From NCBI GenBank assembly GCA_009700405.1, contig WLMD01000037.1, positions 1 through 12,676 of the forward strand: DNA of 12,676 nucleotides, read 5' to 3'. The notes under the pieces were generated by a model. That model was not told where the DNA came from. It did not search any database and was given only the letters and a program-made list of their open reading frames with translations. Both the position numbers and the translations under genes were made by a program. This DNA is from Actinomycetota bacterium (GTDB taxonomy: Bacteria > Actinomycetota > Actinomycetes > Nanopelagicales > Nanopelagicaceae). Below are positions 6,405 through 12,676 of the stretch, in pieces. Every line of letters starts with the position of its first letter. Within the stretch, counting starts at the first letter, position 1.

Positions 6405-7834
6405 GCTAAATCTCCTCCGTATGAGTCTGCGTTTGAGGGTATCTCCCAATTAGGTTTAGCCAGAGCAGGTCGGGCATTTTCATACCAATGTGTTGCCTGT
6501 AGAACGCCAAGGTCATCAAAGCGACGGCCCGAAATTTGTAATCCTATGGCGCGCCCATCAGGTGAAAACCCTGCATTGATTGATGAGGCAGGCTGTTCGG
6601 ACATGTTGTAAGGGACAGTGAATCCAATATGTGCCATTGCTCGCGCAGGATCATTGGTAGGCATTGCCCAATGCACAGGGTAGGTAAGAACCGGTGAAAC
6701 GGGGGAGAGAACGAAATCATATTTCTCAGTTGCCAATTGCGTGCTCTTTCGCACTTCGAGTTTGCGATTGACGCATCGCATTAATTCTGCGCTCGTTACA
6801 TTTTCTCCGGCACTGAGCCATTCAATAATAAAAGGTAGAAGTAATTTTCTGCGCTCAGCTGGCATTGCGTTGTAGTCAACCCAACCTCTGACTCTCCAGA
6901 AAGTATCCAATTCATGCAGCGCCTCTTCTGAGAAAAATGGCGGAATTATTTCGACGAGTGCGCCAGCGCTTTCGAAAGTCTTTGCGGCATCAGTAATTGC
7001 TGCAAAGGTATGTGGCTCAACAGGAAGGCCGCAGCCTGCATCAAGATGCAAGGCAATACGTTTTCCTTTTGGCGAAAACTCATTGTAGGTATTCCATGCA
7101 ATATCTGCTGGCGGAAGGCTCATGTAATCGCGCGCATCAGGTGCTGTAACGACGCTCATCAAGAGTGCAGAATCGCCCGTTGTCCGAGTCATTGGTCCAG
7201 CTACACGACCAAAGAATGGTGGGTCAATGGGAATGCGACCATTGCTTGGTTTGAGCGATACAACTGCATTCCATGCTCCAGGCAAACGCAATGAGCCGCC
7301 AATGTCAGTGCCCATATGTAGCGGACCATAACCAACTGCGGCACTGGCGCCACCTCCGGCGCTAGATCCTCCGGGATTCCATGTTGGATTCCACGGATTA
7401 CTTGTTAAGGCGTGAAAACTAGAAAGACCAGATGAAAGCATTCCAAGATCGGGCATAGTGGTTTTCGCGATGATGATTGCACCAGCTTCGCGAACTCGTG
7501 CAGCTGGTGGGGCATCGGCTGATGCGGGAGTAAGCACTGTCGATGCTGCGCCTAAAGGGATAGAAGTTCCTTTGGTTGCAATATTTTCTTTGATAGTTAT
7601 TGGCACGCCATCGAGGGCGCCAATAGGCTCCTTCTTCATCCACCGTTTCGAACTTGCATCGGCTTGGGCAATTGCACCATCAAGATCTTGGCCCCACAAC
7701 GCTTTGACTGCCGGTTCGCGCAATTCAATTCTGGAAATTACTGCGCCCATTACTTCGCGTGGGGTAAAATCTCCGCTGCGATAACCATTGAGCATTTCTG
7801 ATGCAGTGGCATCAGCAAGTGTTGTGCGTTTCAT
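6401..7834 (-). CDS. amidase-signature family amide hydrolase
   Basis: A 477-aa member of the amidase-signature family, enzymes that hydrolyse amides through a Ser-cisSer-Lys triad. The triad is intact: Lys82 in TIKENIATKG, Ser157 in NPGGSSAGG and Ser181 in TDIGGSLRLPG, with the family's 24-residue spacing between the serines. The glycine loop reads GGSSAGG rather than the more common GGSSGG. Length is normal (about 450-500 aa). It lacks evidence for a GatA role because no gatB or gatC is beside it; the neighbours are a transporter, dehydrogenases and a P1 hydrolase, which favour a catabolic amidase. Members of this family include the 6-aminohexanoate cyclic-dimer hydrolase NylA, acylamidases and allophanate hydrolase; which substrate this one uses is not readable. 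It starts at an ATGA overlap with the SDR gene and ends at another with the P1 hydrolase. Cytoplasmic, as no signal peptide is seen. Confidence 0.9.
   Translation of the reverse strand: MKRTTLADATASEMLNGYRSGDFTPREVMGAVISRIELREPAVKALWGQDLDGAIAQADASSKRWMKKEPIGALDGVPITIKENIATKGTSIPLGAASTVLTPASADAPPAARVREAGAIIIAKTTMPDLGMLSSGLSSFHALTSNPWNPTWNPGGSSAGGGASAAVGYGPLHMGTDIGGSLRLPGAWNAVVSLKPSNGRIPIDPPFFGRVAGPMTRTTGDSALLMSVVTAPDARDYMSLPPADIAWNTYNEFSPKGKRIALHLDAGCGLPVEPHTFAAITDAAKTFESAGALVEIIPPFFSEEALHELDTFWRVRGWVDYNAMPAERRKLLLPFIIEWLSAGENVTSAELMRCVNRKLEVRKSTQLATEKYDFVLSPVSPVLTYPVHWAMPTNDPARAMAHIGFTVPYNMSEQPASSINAGFSPDGRAIGLQISGRRFDDLGVLQATHWYENARPALAKPNWEIPSNADSYGGDLA
6411..6418 (-). promoter_or_regulatory. 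strong ribosome binding site for the P1-family hydrolase
   Basis: On the minus strand GGAGGAGA lies six bases upstream of the ATG at 6404, inside the 3' end of the amidase gene. It decides the start in favour of 6404 and is the strongest ribosome site in the minus-strand operon, suggesting the hydrolase is made at a higher level than its upstream neighbours. Confidence 0.75.
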
Positions 7835-8607
7835 TGCGGTAGGGGTGGAGTGAAACGGCCGTCAATTGCAGTCCAACCGCCATCGACTGTCACTGTTGTT
7901 CCAGTGATGAAGGATGCTGCGGGCGATGAAAGAAATGCAGCAGCGCCAGCGAGTTCATCTGGACGGGCCCAACGACCTAACGCAGACTTTTGAGCATAAG
8001 CGGCATTCCACTCTGCATTAGCCCGAATCGGTGCGGTTAAGGCAGTTTCAACGACGCCTGGCCTAATTGAGTTAACGCGAACATTATGTGGACCAAACTC
8101 AGCGGCAGCAGTTCGGACGAATGATTCCAATCCCGCTTTCGTTGCGCCATACACGCTTTGACCAGGTTCGGTTGCTGCAGCGCGGATAGAAGAGTAAACA
8201 ACTATTGATCCGCTGCCTTGGGCGACCATCAATCCACCAACAGTGCGAAGGACATCAAAAGTTGCTCGCAAATTAAGTGCAATTACACGATCGAACTCTT
8301 CCAATGTGTACCCGAGAATTGATTTACGAACGTTTATCGCCGGCGTATGTACCAAAATATCTAGCGGAGCCAATGATGCAATCCGAGCAACCTCATCAGA
8401 TTGCGTAACATCTAGGGCAATGGCTTCCCCGCTTGCCATCATTGCTTGCGTTTCTTGTGCGGTAACGATGTCGCGGTCTGCGGCAATTACATAGGCGCCT
8501 TGTGCACTCAGAGCTAAGGCACATTCGCGTCCAATTCCACTTCCAGCACCAATGACGAGTGCGAGCTTTTTGTCTAAGCGAAATATCGCCGAGTAATCAA
8601 CGCTCAT
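7831..8607 (-). CDS. short-chain dehydrogenase/reductase in the amide-hydrolase operon
   Basis: Classical SDR of 258 aa, predicted cytoplasmic NAD-linked alcohol dehydrogenase or ketoreductase. The cofactor loop GAGSGIG is at 20-26 and acidic Asp44 (AADRD) favours NAD(H). Asn112 in LNLRATF, Ser140 in VYSS, Tyr153 and Lys157 in YGATKAG complete the catalytic tetrad. The C terminus has RPGVVET and TGTTVTVDGGW. One oddity is HTPA at 87-90 where most SDRs have NNAG, the segment that stabilises the central sheet. It is not a close relative of the two plus-strand SDRs. It overlaps the aldehyde dehydrogenase stop and the amidase start by ATGA, with an AAGGA ribosome site before the start. By context it may oxidise a hydroxy product to an aldehyde or ketone ahead of the aldehyde dehydrogenase; the substrate is unknown. 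Confidence 0.88.
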   Translation of the reverse strand: MSVDYSAIFRLDKKLALVIGAGSGIGRECALALSAQGAYVIAADRDIVTAQETQAMMASGEAIALDVTQSDEVARIASLAPLDILVHTPAINVRKSILGYTLEEFDRVIALNLRATFDVLRTVGGLMVAQGSGSIVVYSSIRAAATEPGQSVYGATKAGLESFVRTAAAEFGPHNVRVNSIRPGVVETALTAPIRANAEWNAAYAQKSALGRWARPDELAGAAAFLSSPAASFITGTTVTVDGGWTAIDGRFTPPLPQ

Positions 8608-10073
8608 GACTTAGGTCCTTTGATGTCAGGGCGAATAATCGCCATCCTTGTAACCGTAAATTCTTCTGCAGCAAATCGAGGACCTTCACGGCCGATTCCA
8701 GAATCTTTAACTCCACCGTAAGGCATCGAATCCGACCTAAAGCCAGGTACTTCATTGACAACGACTCCGCCGACTTCGAGCTCGTTGAGTGCTGCAAATG
8801 TATTAGCTAATGAAGAAGTGAAAATGCTCGCTTGTAGGCCGTATCGAGAATCATTAACCAACGCGAAAGCTGATTCGATATCTTTTACTCGGCGGATGCA
8901 CATCACTGGTCCAAAAATTTCTTCGTCCCAGACCAATGAGCCAGAGGATGGCTCGATAATAACGGTAGGCAAGAATGCGCTTCCACTCTTCGTGCCCCCG
9001 TGTGCCACCACTGCGCCGCCAGCAACTGCTTGTGCTATCCAGTCAGAGACTCGATTAGTGCTGGCTTCATTGATTAACGCGGAAATATGCGTAGCCGCAT
9101 TGCGTGGATCTCCGACAACAACTGCATCTAAATGTTTCTTAAGCAATGCGACAAATGAATCGGCAACACTTTCTAGGACAATTACTCGCTGAACAGAAAT
9201 GCAAGCTTGACCAGATGCGTAGTAACTTCCTCGCACCGCGGCCGCTGCTGCTGCTTCGATATCTGCACTGTCATCAACAATGAGCGCTGAATTTGAGCCC
9301 AACTCAAGAAGTGTTTTTCTTGGCGCGGCTAATTTAGAAATGGCGTGCCCAACACCAGCAGAACCTGTAAATGAGACTGCGCCGATTCGCGGGTCAGAAA
9401 CAAGAATTGCGCCCACTTGAGCGTCTCCAGTAACTAACTGCACAATGCCTTGTGGAATTTCAAGGGTTACTGCAATTTCTCGCATGATGTGGATGAGCCA
9501 CAACGTTGAAAGTGGCGTTTGGGGTGCTGGCTTAATAATGACTGGGCACCCTGCTGCAATAGCTGGAGCTATTTTGTGCGAAGCCAGAAGCAGGGGATAG
9601 TTGAATCCAGTTATCCCAACAACGACGCCAATTGGTTTCCTCACCCAGAAGCCGAGCATTCCTTCTCCGCTCGGCAAGAGATCCAAAGGAACAGTTTCTC
9701 CGTGAAGACGCGAAACTTCTCCCGCAGCAGTTTCTAATGTAAGAATTGTTCGAGCAACTTCTACAACACAATCTCGAAGCGGTTTTCCGGTCTCATGTAC
9801 GAGCAGGTTCTCAAACTCTTCGCGTTTTTCTGTTATGGCCGCGCACGTACGAGCGAGTAATTCTTTACGCGCATAGCTTGAGAGTGCGCCAACTTCTTTG
9901 CGAATGTTCAGAGCATGAGTTAGCGCCGCATTGGCATCATCGGCGTCACCGACAGGACTATCACAGACAATGGAACCATCGAATGGAAATATTACGGGGG
10001 CGATTTCTTTTGTTGTGCGCCAAGAATATCCAATGGGTAATCCGGTAGGGAATGATGGAGAAAAATGGGTCAT
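8604..10073 (-). CDS. NAD(P)-dependent aldehyde dehydrogenase
   Basis: A 489-aa aldehyde dehydrogenase that oxidises an aldehyde to an acid in the cytoplasm. The oxyanion Asn158 is in GITGFNYP, the cofactor lysine Lys181 in KPAPQTP, the Rossmann loop FTGSAGVG at 235-242, the general base Glu257 in LLELGS, the nucleophile Cys291 in GQACISVQR, and EEIFGP at 384-389. The C-terminal GGVKDSGIGREG is also typical. Length matches the family. The KPAPQTP form and the overall style resemble the branch with lactaldehyde, phosphonoacetaldehyde and semialdehyde dehydrogenases, so a small polar aldehyde or semialdehyde is plausible. It joins the ABC ATPase upstream and the SDR downstream through ATGA overlaps. 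No clear ribosome site precedes the ATG at 10073, consistent with coupled translation. Confidence 0.92.
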   Translation of the reverse strand: MTHFSPSFPTGLPIGYSWRTTKEIAPVIFPFDGSIVCDSPVGDADDANAALTHALNIRKEVGALSSYARKELLARTCAAITEKREEFENLLVHETGKPLRDCVVEVARTILTLETAAGEVSRLHGETVPLDLLPSGEGMLGFWVRKPIGVVVGITGFNYPLLLASHKIAPAIAAGCPVIIKPAPQTPLSTLWLIHIMREIAVTLEIPQGIVQLVTGDAQVGAILVSDPRIGAVSFTGSAGVGHAISKLAAPRKTLLELGSNSALIVDDSADIEAAAAAAVRGSYYASGQACISVQRVIVLESVADSFVALLKKHLDAVVVGDPRNAATHISALINEASTNRVSDWIAQAVAGGAVVAHGGTKSGSAFLPTVIIEPSSGSLVWDEEIFGPVMCIRRVKDIESAFALVNDSRYGLQASIFTSSLANTFAALNELEVGGVVVNEVPGFRSDSMPYGGVKDSGIGREGPRFAAEEFTVTRMAIIRPDIKGPKS

Positions 10074-10855
10074 AGAGATTCTGGCAATCGCGGAATTGCA
10101 CCAATGAGGGCGCGAGTAAATTCATGGGCAGGGCGATCAAAGACTTCCCGAGTATTTCCAGATTCGACCACGGCTCCATCTTTCATCACAATGACCCGAT
10201 TGCAAAGCCTGGCAATAACACTCAAGTCATGAGAAACGAGAATAAGAGTGAGTCCCAATTTATCCGTCAATTGCGCGATGAGTTCTAGAATTTGATCGCG
10301 TACGAGGACGTCCAACGCACTGACTGGCTCATCGGCAATGAGTACGCCTGGACGAGGCGCAAGAGCGCGTGCGATAGCGACACGTTGTCGTTGTCCTCCC
10401 GAAAGCTCATGTGGGTAGCGATCGCGCATTGCGCGCTCAAGCCCAACTGAATCCAATACTTCATCTATACGCGCATCATGATCTTCATCAATCCCAAGGC
10501 AGACCAATGGCTCACGAATAATTTCAGAAATCTTCATACGGGGATCAAGAGAGCTTCGTGGATCTTGAAAGACAATCTGTACATCTTTGCGAAGCCATGG
10601 CATTTTGCCTGAGATAAGCGCCTGACCTTTAAATTCGACACTTCCAGAAGTTGGGGTGTCTAGCCCCAAGAGGAGCCTCACAAGAGTGGTTTTGCCTGAT
10701 CCGGATTCGCCAACAATTCCAATGCGGTCGCCCGTATTGATGCTCAAGTTCATCTCTATTAGTGCATGACGAAAAGCTTTACCTTTTCCCGCAGAACCTT
10801 TAGCTAACTTGTAAGTGCGTGAGAGATTGATTGCTTCTAGGAGTGGTTGATTCAT
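10070..10855 (-). CDS. ABC transporter ATPase, peptide/nickel family (second ATPase)
   Basis: A 261-aa ATPase that powers import through the membrane with its partner ATPase. Walker A GESGSGKT is at 49-56, the Q-loop Gln97 in FQDPRSSLDPR, the signature LSGGQRQ at 151-157, the Walker B Glu176 in LIADEP and the switch His209 in LVSHD. FQDPRSSLDPR and the position after the other ATPase match the OppF/DppF/NikE role. It is clearly shorter than OppF/DppF (about 310-335 aa) and nearer to NikE length, ending shortly after the AHEFTRALI segment that corresponds to the oligopeptide C-terminal motif. It is fused by ATGA overlaps to the other ATPase gene and to the aldehyde dehydrogenase gene. Substrate is inferred from neighbours, not from this protein. 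Confidence 0.92.
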   Translation of the reverse strand: MNQPLLEAINLSRTYKLAKGSAGKGKAFRHALIEMNLSINTGDRIGIVGESGSGKTTLVRLLLGLDTPTSGSVEFKGQALISGKMPWLRKDVQIVFQDPRSSLDPRMKISEIIREPLVCLGIDEDHDARIDEVLDSVGLERAMRDRYPHELSGGQRQRVAIARALAPRPGVLIADEPVSALDVLVRDQILELIAQLTDKLGLTLILVSHDLSVIARLCNRVIVMKDGAVVESGNTREVFDRPAHEFTRALIGAIPRLPESL

Positions 10856-11652
10856 TTGATTCCGCCTGTGCCCGAGAAAGCATCTTCAGCAACCCGCGCT
10901 GCGTTTATTAGTCGTTGTGAATATTCATGCTTAGGCGCATGGAAAAGAGAGGCAACGGTTGCATTCTCTACAATTTGACCCAATTGCATTACTGCAATGT
11001 TCTCCGTCATTATGGAGACAACGGGGAGGTCATGAGTAACAAATACTAAAGATGATCCTTCTTGATCAACTAAGGTGTTAATTAAATTGAGAACTTCGCG
11101 TTGCACTGTGACATCAAGTGCCGTTGTTGGCTCATCAGCGATAAGTAGCGCAGGCTCGCAAGCAAGTGCAATTGCCAGACCGATGCGCTGACGCTGGCCA
11201 CCAGATAGTTGATGTGGATATGCACGAAGGACGCGGTCAGGATCAGGTAGACCAACTTTGGTGCAGAGCTCGAGTGCGCTACCAAGTGCGTCCTTGAGCG
11301 ATGCTCCCTTGTGAATCATCAGTGGTCCAGCAATTTGTTTTCCAATACGCATTAATGGATTGAGAGCAGTCAGCGGCTCTTGAAAAACCATTCCCATTCT
11401 GTTTCCACGAAGGTGCGAATGTTCGCGGTCGGAAAGCCCAATGAGTTCTTGACCTTCAAATGTGATGCTCCCTGAAACCGTTGCTGTATCTGGGAGCAAG
11501 CCCATGATTGCAAGTGATGTCATTGATTTACCGGAGCCTGATTCACCAATCAATCCAATGCGCGAACCCTTTTCAAGGGTAAATGAAATAGAATCAACTA
11601 CCTTCTTATCGCCGAATGCAATGGTGAGGTTATGTACTTCTAAAAGGCTCAT
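10852..11652 (-). CDS. ABC transporter ATPase, peptide/nickel family (first ATPase)
   Basis: A 266-aa ATPase of the OppD/DppD/NikD role. Walker A GESGSGKS is at 36-43, Gln91 in FQEPLTALNP (typical of the D subunit), the signature LSGGQRQ at 149-155, the Walker B Glu174 in LLIADEP and His207 in FVTHD. It is about 60 residues shorter than OppD/DppD and matches NikD-like length; only a short C-terminal KHEYSQRLI remnant of the oligopeptide/nickel tail motif is seen, with no cysteine cluster. A good ribosome site precedes the start at 11652, which is also an ATGA overlap with the permease stop. It would pair with the next ATPase as a heterodimer under the two permeases. Confidence 0.92.
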   Translation of the reverse strand: MSLLEVHNLTIAFGDKKVVDSISFTLEKGSRIGLIGESGSGKSMTSLAIMGLLPDTATVSGSITFEGQELIGLSDREHSHLRGNRMGMVFQEPLTALNPLMRIGKQIAGPLMIHKGASLKDALGSALELCTKVGLPDPDRVLRAYPHQLSGGQRQRIGLAIALACEPALLIADEPTTALDVTVQREVLNLINTLVDQEGSSLVFVTHDLPVVSIMTENIAVMQLGQIVENATVASLFHAPKHEYSQRLINAARVAEDAFSGTGGIK

Positions 11653-12479
11653 GAGTCACTCCTGCGCAGAGTCGGATCAAATACTTCACGAACTCCGTCT
11701 CCTACTAAATTGAAACCGAGCACAACAATTACGATTGCAATTCCTGGCCAAATAGCAAGAAGCGGATTAACAAATATGTATTGCTGAGATCCAGCGAGCA
11801 TTCGCCCCCATGATGGTGCAGGTGGGGGAGTTCCGAGGCCTAAGTAAGACAGAGATGACTCGGCGAGGACAGAGACTGAAACTACAGCTGAGGCTTGAAT
11901 AAGAAGAGATGCTCGCAAGTTAGGCATGACGTGCTTTCTGATTATTCGCCATGTGCTTGCACCACATGCATGCGCAGCAAGAACGTAATCTGATGCCAGG
12001 ATTCCATAGGCGGTACGTCGAGTTACTTGTGCAACCGCTGCTGCAGTTGCTAAACCGATTGCGCTGACTGCGGTCAACGTTGAAGCACCATAAACGGCAG
12101 CCAAGATAATTGCCAAGAGAGCCGCGGGAAATGCCAGTGCAATGTTCACCGCATAAACCATCGGAGCCTGAAGTTTACGCGAAGCAACTGCGATCGTTAT
12201 TCCAGCACTGACACCCAAAGTCATTGCGATTGTCACAGCGAGGGCAGCAACTAATAATGTGACACGCGATCCCACGATGATCTGACTCAAGATGTCTCGA
12301 CCAAGTTTGTCGGCGCCAAGAAAGTGCTTACTTGAAATACCAGCAAATGAATCATCTGGAGTAACTTCTAGTGGGTCATGTGGCGTCCATATAAAGGAAA
12401 GAATTAACAGCGAAAAAGTAATCGCAACCATTACAGAACCAGTGATTAAGGAGATATTTCCCTTCATGGCTTTCTTCAT
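11649..12479 (-). CDS. ABC transporter permease, DppC/OppC/NikC type
   Basis: A 276-aa inner-membrane permease that forms half of the import channel. A first membrane helix lies near residues 9-31. The family's conserved HFLGADKLGRDILSQIIVGSR follows at 52-72 (20 residues or more, centred on GADKLGRD), then further hydrophobic stretches across 74-98, 108-150, 194-212 and 240-260. The cytoplasmic EAA-type loop that contacts the ATPase is YVLAAHACGAST...HVMPN near 165-187. SYLGLGTPPPAPSWG is at 211-225 and FDPTLR near the end. The ATG at 12479 is preferred because it overlaps the upstream permease stop as ATGA; an in-frame ATG at 12467 is the alternative, four residues shorter. Sequence places it in the peptide/nickel permease family without resolving the substrate. 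Confidence 0.92.
   Translation of the reverse strand: MKKAMKGNISLITGSVMVAITFSLLILSFIWTPHDPLEVTPDDSFAGISSKHFLGADKLGRDILSQIIVGSRVTLLVAALAVTIAMTLGVSAGITIAVASRKLQAPMVYAVNIALAFPAALLAIILAAVYGASTLTAVSAIGLATAAAVAQVTRRTAYGILASDYVLAAHACGASTWRIIRKHVMPNLRASLLIQASAVVSVSVLAESSLSYLGLGTPPPAPSWGRMLAGSQQYIFVNPLLAIWPGIAIVIVVLGFNLVGDGVREVFDPTLRRSDS
11659..11663 (-). promoter_or_regulatory. ribosome binding site for the first ABC ATPase
   Basis: On the minus strand AGGAG lies six bases upstream of the ATG at 11652, within the end of the permease gene. It supports the ATG that forms the ATGA overlap as the true start. Confidence 0.6.
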
Positions 12480-12676
12480 GCTGATTGCCTAACTCGTGGG
12501 TCTAGGAAACCAAGCACTAAGTCAACAAGGAAGCTGACAAAGAAGACGATAGAGGTAGTAACTGCGATAATTCCTTGTACTTTAAGGAGATCTCGGTTGT
12601 TGACGTCTTGCAAGAGCATTTGCCCGATACCAGGCAGAGCAAAAACATTCTCGACAATGATTGCTTCAACTATCAG
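12476..12676 (-). CDS. ABC transporter permease, DppB/OppB/NikB type (C-terminal end only)
   Basis: The last 66 residues of the partner permease; the rest lies beyond the window's right edge, since the frame is open to base 12676. Visible residues 3-20 carry the family's VE.VFALPGIGQM segment, followed by NNRDLLKVQG, a hydrophobic helix at about 36-57 and the closing LDPRVR. These are the typical end motifs of the B-type permease. The TGA at 12478-12476 overlaps the next permease's ATG. The frame is too short to appear as a complete gene, but family motifs and operon position make the call firm. The substrate-binding protein gene is expected further upstream of this gene. Confidence 0.9.
   Translation of the reverse strand: MIVEAIIVENVFALPGIGQMLLQDVNNRDLLKVQGIIAVTTSIVFFVSFLVDLVLGFLDPRVRQSA

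Noticed and set aside
6405..6449. Longer N terminus for the P1-family hydrolase
   Set aside because: The extension lies inside the amidase gene and has no ribosome site, while the ATG at 6404 has a strong one and an ATGA overlap like the other junctions.
6401..7834. Amidase as GatA, the glutamyl-tRNA amidotransferase subunit
   Set aside because: No gatB or gatC is adjacent, and the gene is locked into a transporter and catabolic operon by ATGA overlaps on both sides.
8755..9192. Plus-strand open frame of 145 codons opposite the aldehyde dehydrogenase gene
   Set aside because: It is an antisense shadow over the catalytic domain of a fully conserved enzyme; no recognisable protein features are seen.
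1..12676. Defence system, prophage, CRISPR or mobile element
   Set aside because: All genes are metabolic, transport or signalling types; no transposase, integrase, repeat-spacer pattern, terminal inverted repeats or tRNA-linked site was seen on either strand.

Overview
The window is gene-dense bacterial DNA of moderate GC (high 40s per cent, judged by eye). It carries two converging gene blocks and no gap longer than 25 bases between genes, so there is no long gene-free stretch to describe. I see no tRNA, rRNA, CRISPR array, insertion sequence or attachment site. The compact layout, near-universal 4-bp gene overlaps, moderate GC and protein style suggest a streamlined actinobacterium, for example the small-genome freshwater Nanopelagicales type. 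This is an inference; no taxonomic marker is present.

Plus strand, 1-4448. The block begins inside a 2-keto-3-deoxygluconate (KDG) kinase gene and continues with KDPG aldolase. Two tandem, clearly paralogous NAD-type short-chain dehydrogenases (SDRs) follow, and then a large membrane protein resembling a sensor histidine kinase. Kinase and aldolase form the lower half of an Entner-Doudoroff-like route: KDG to KDPG to pyruvate plus glyceraldehyde 3-phosphate. The SDRs probably act just upstream on a sugar acid or keto-deoxy sugar acid; their substrate cannot be read from the sequence. The membrane kinase could be a regulator, but no response regulator is visible beside it.

Minus strand, 12676-4445 (read right to left). 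This is an operon of a peptide/nickel-family ABC transporter (two permeases, the first cut by the window edge, and two ATPases), an aldehyde dehydrogenase, a third SDR, an amidase-signature hydrolase and a P1/DmpA-family self-processing hydrolase. Every one of the seven junctions in this run is an ATGA stop/start overlap, so the eight genes look like one translationally coupled unit. An NAD(P)H-hydrate dehydratase (repair enzyme) follows after a 25-bp gap. The transporter's substrate-binding protein is not in the window.

The minus operon reads as an uptake-and-breakdown cassette: import of a small amide or peptide-like compound, cleavage by two unrelated amide hydrolases, then oxidation of alcohol or aldehyde products by the SDR and aldehyde dehydrogenase. 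The pairing of an amidase-signature enzyme with an Asn/Thr-processed P1-family hydrolase recalls the NylA/NylC pair of nylon-oligomer degraders. That comparison is at family level only and does not establish the substrate. The two blocks converge with overlapping stop codons at 4445-4448, at a small 12-bp direct repeat.
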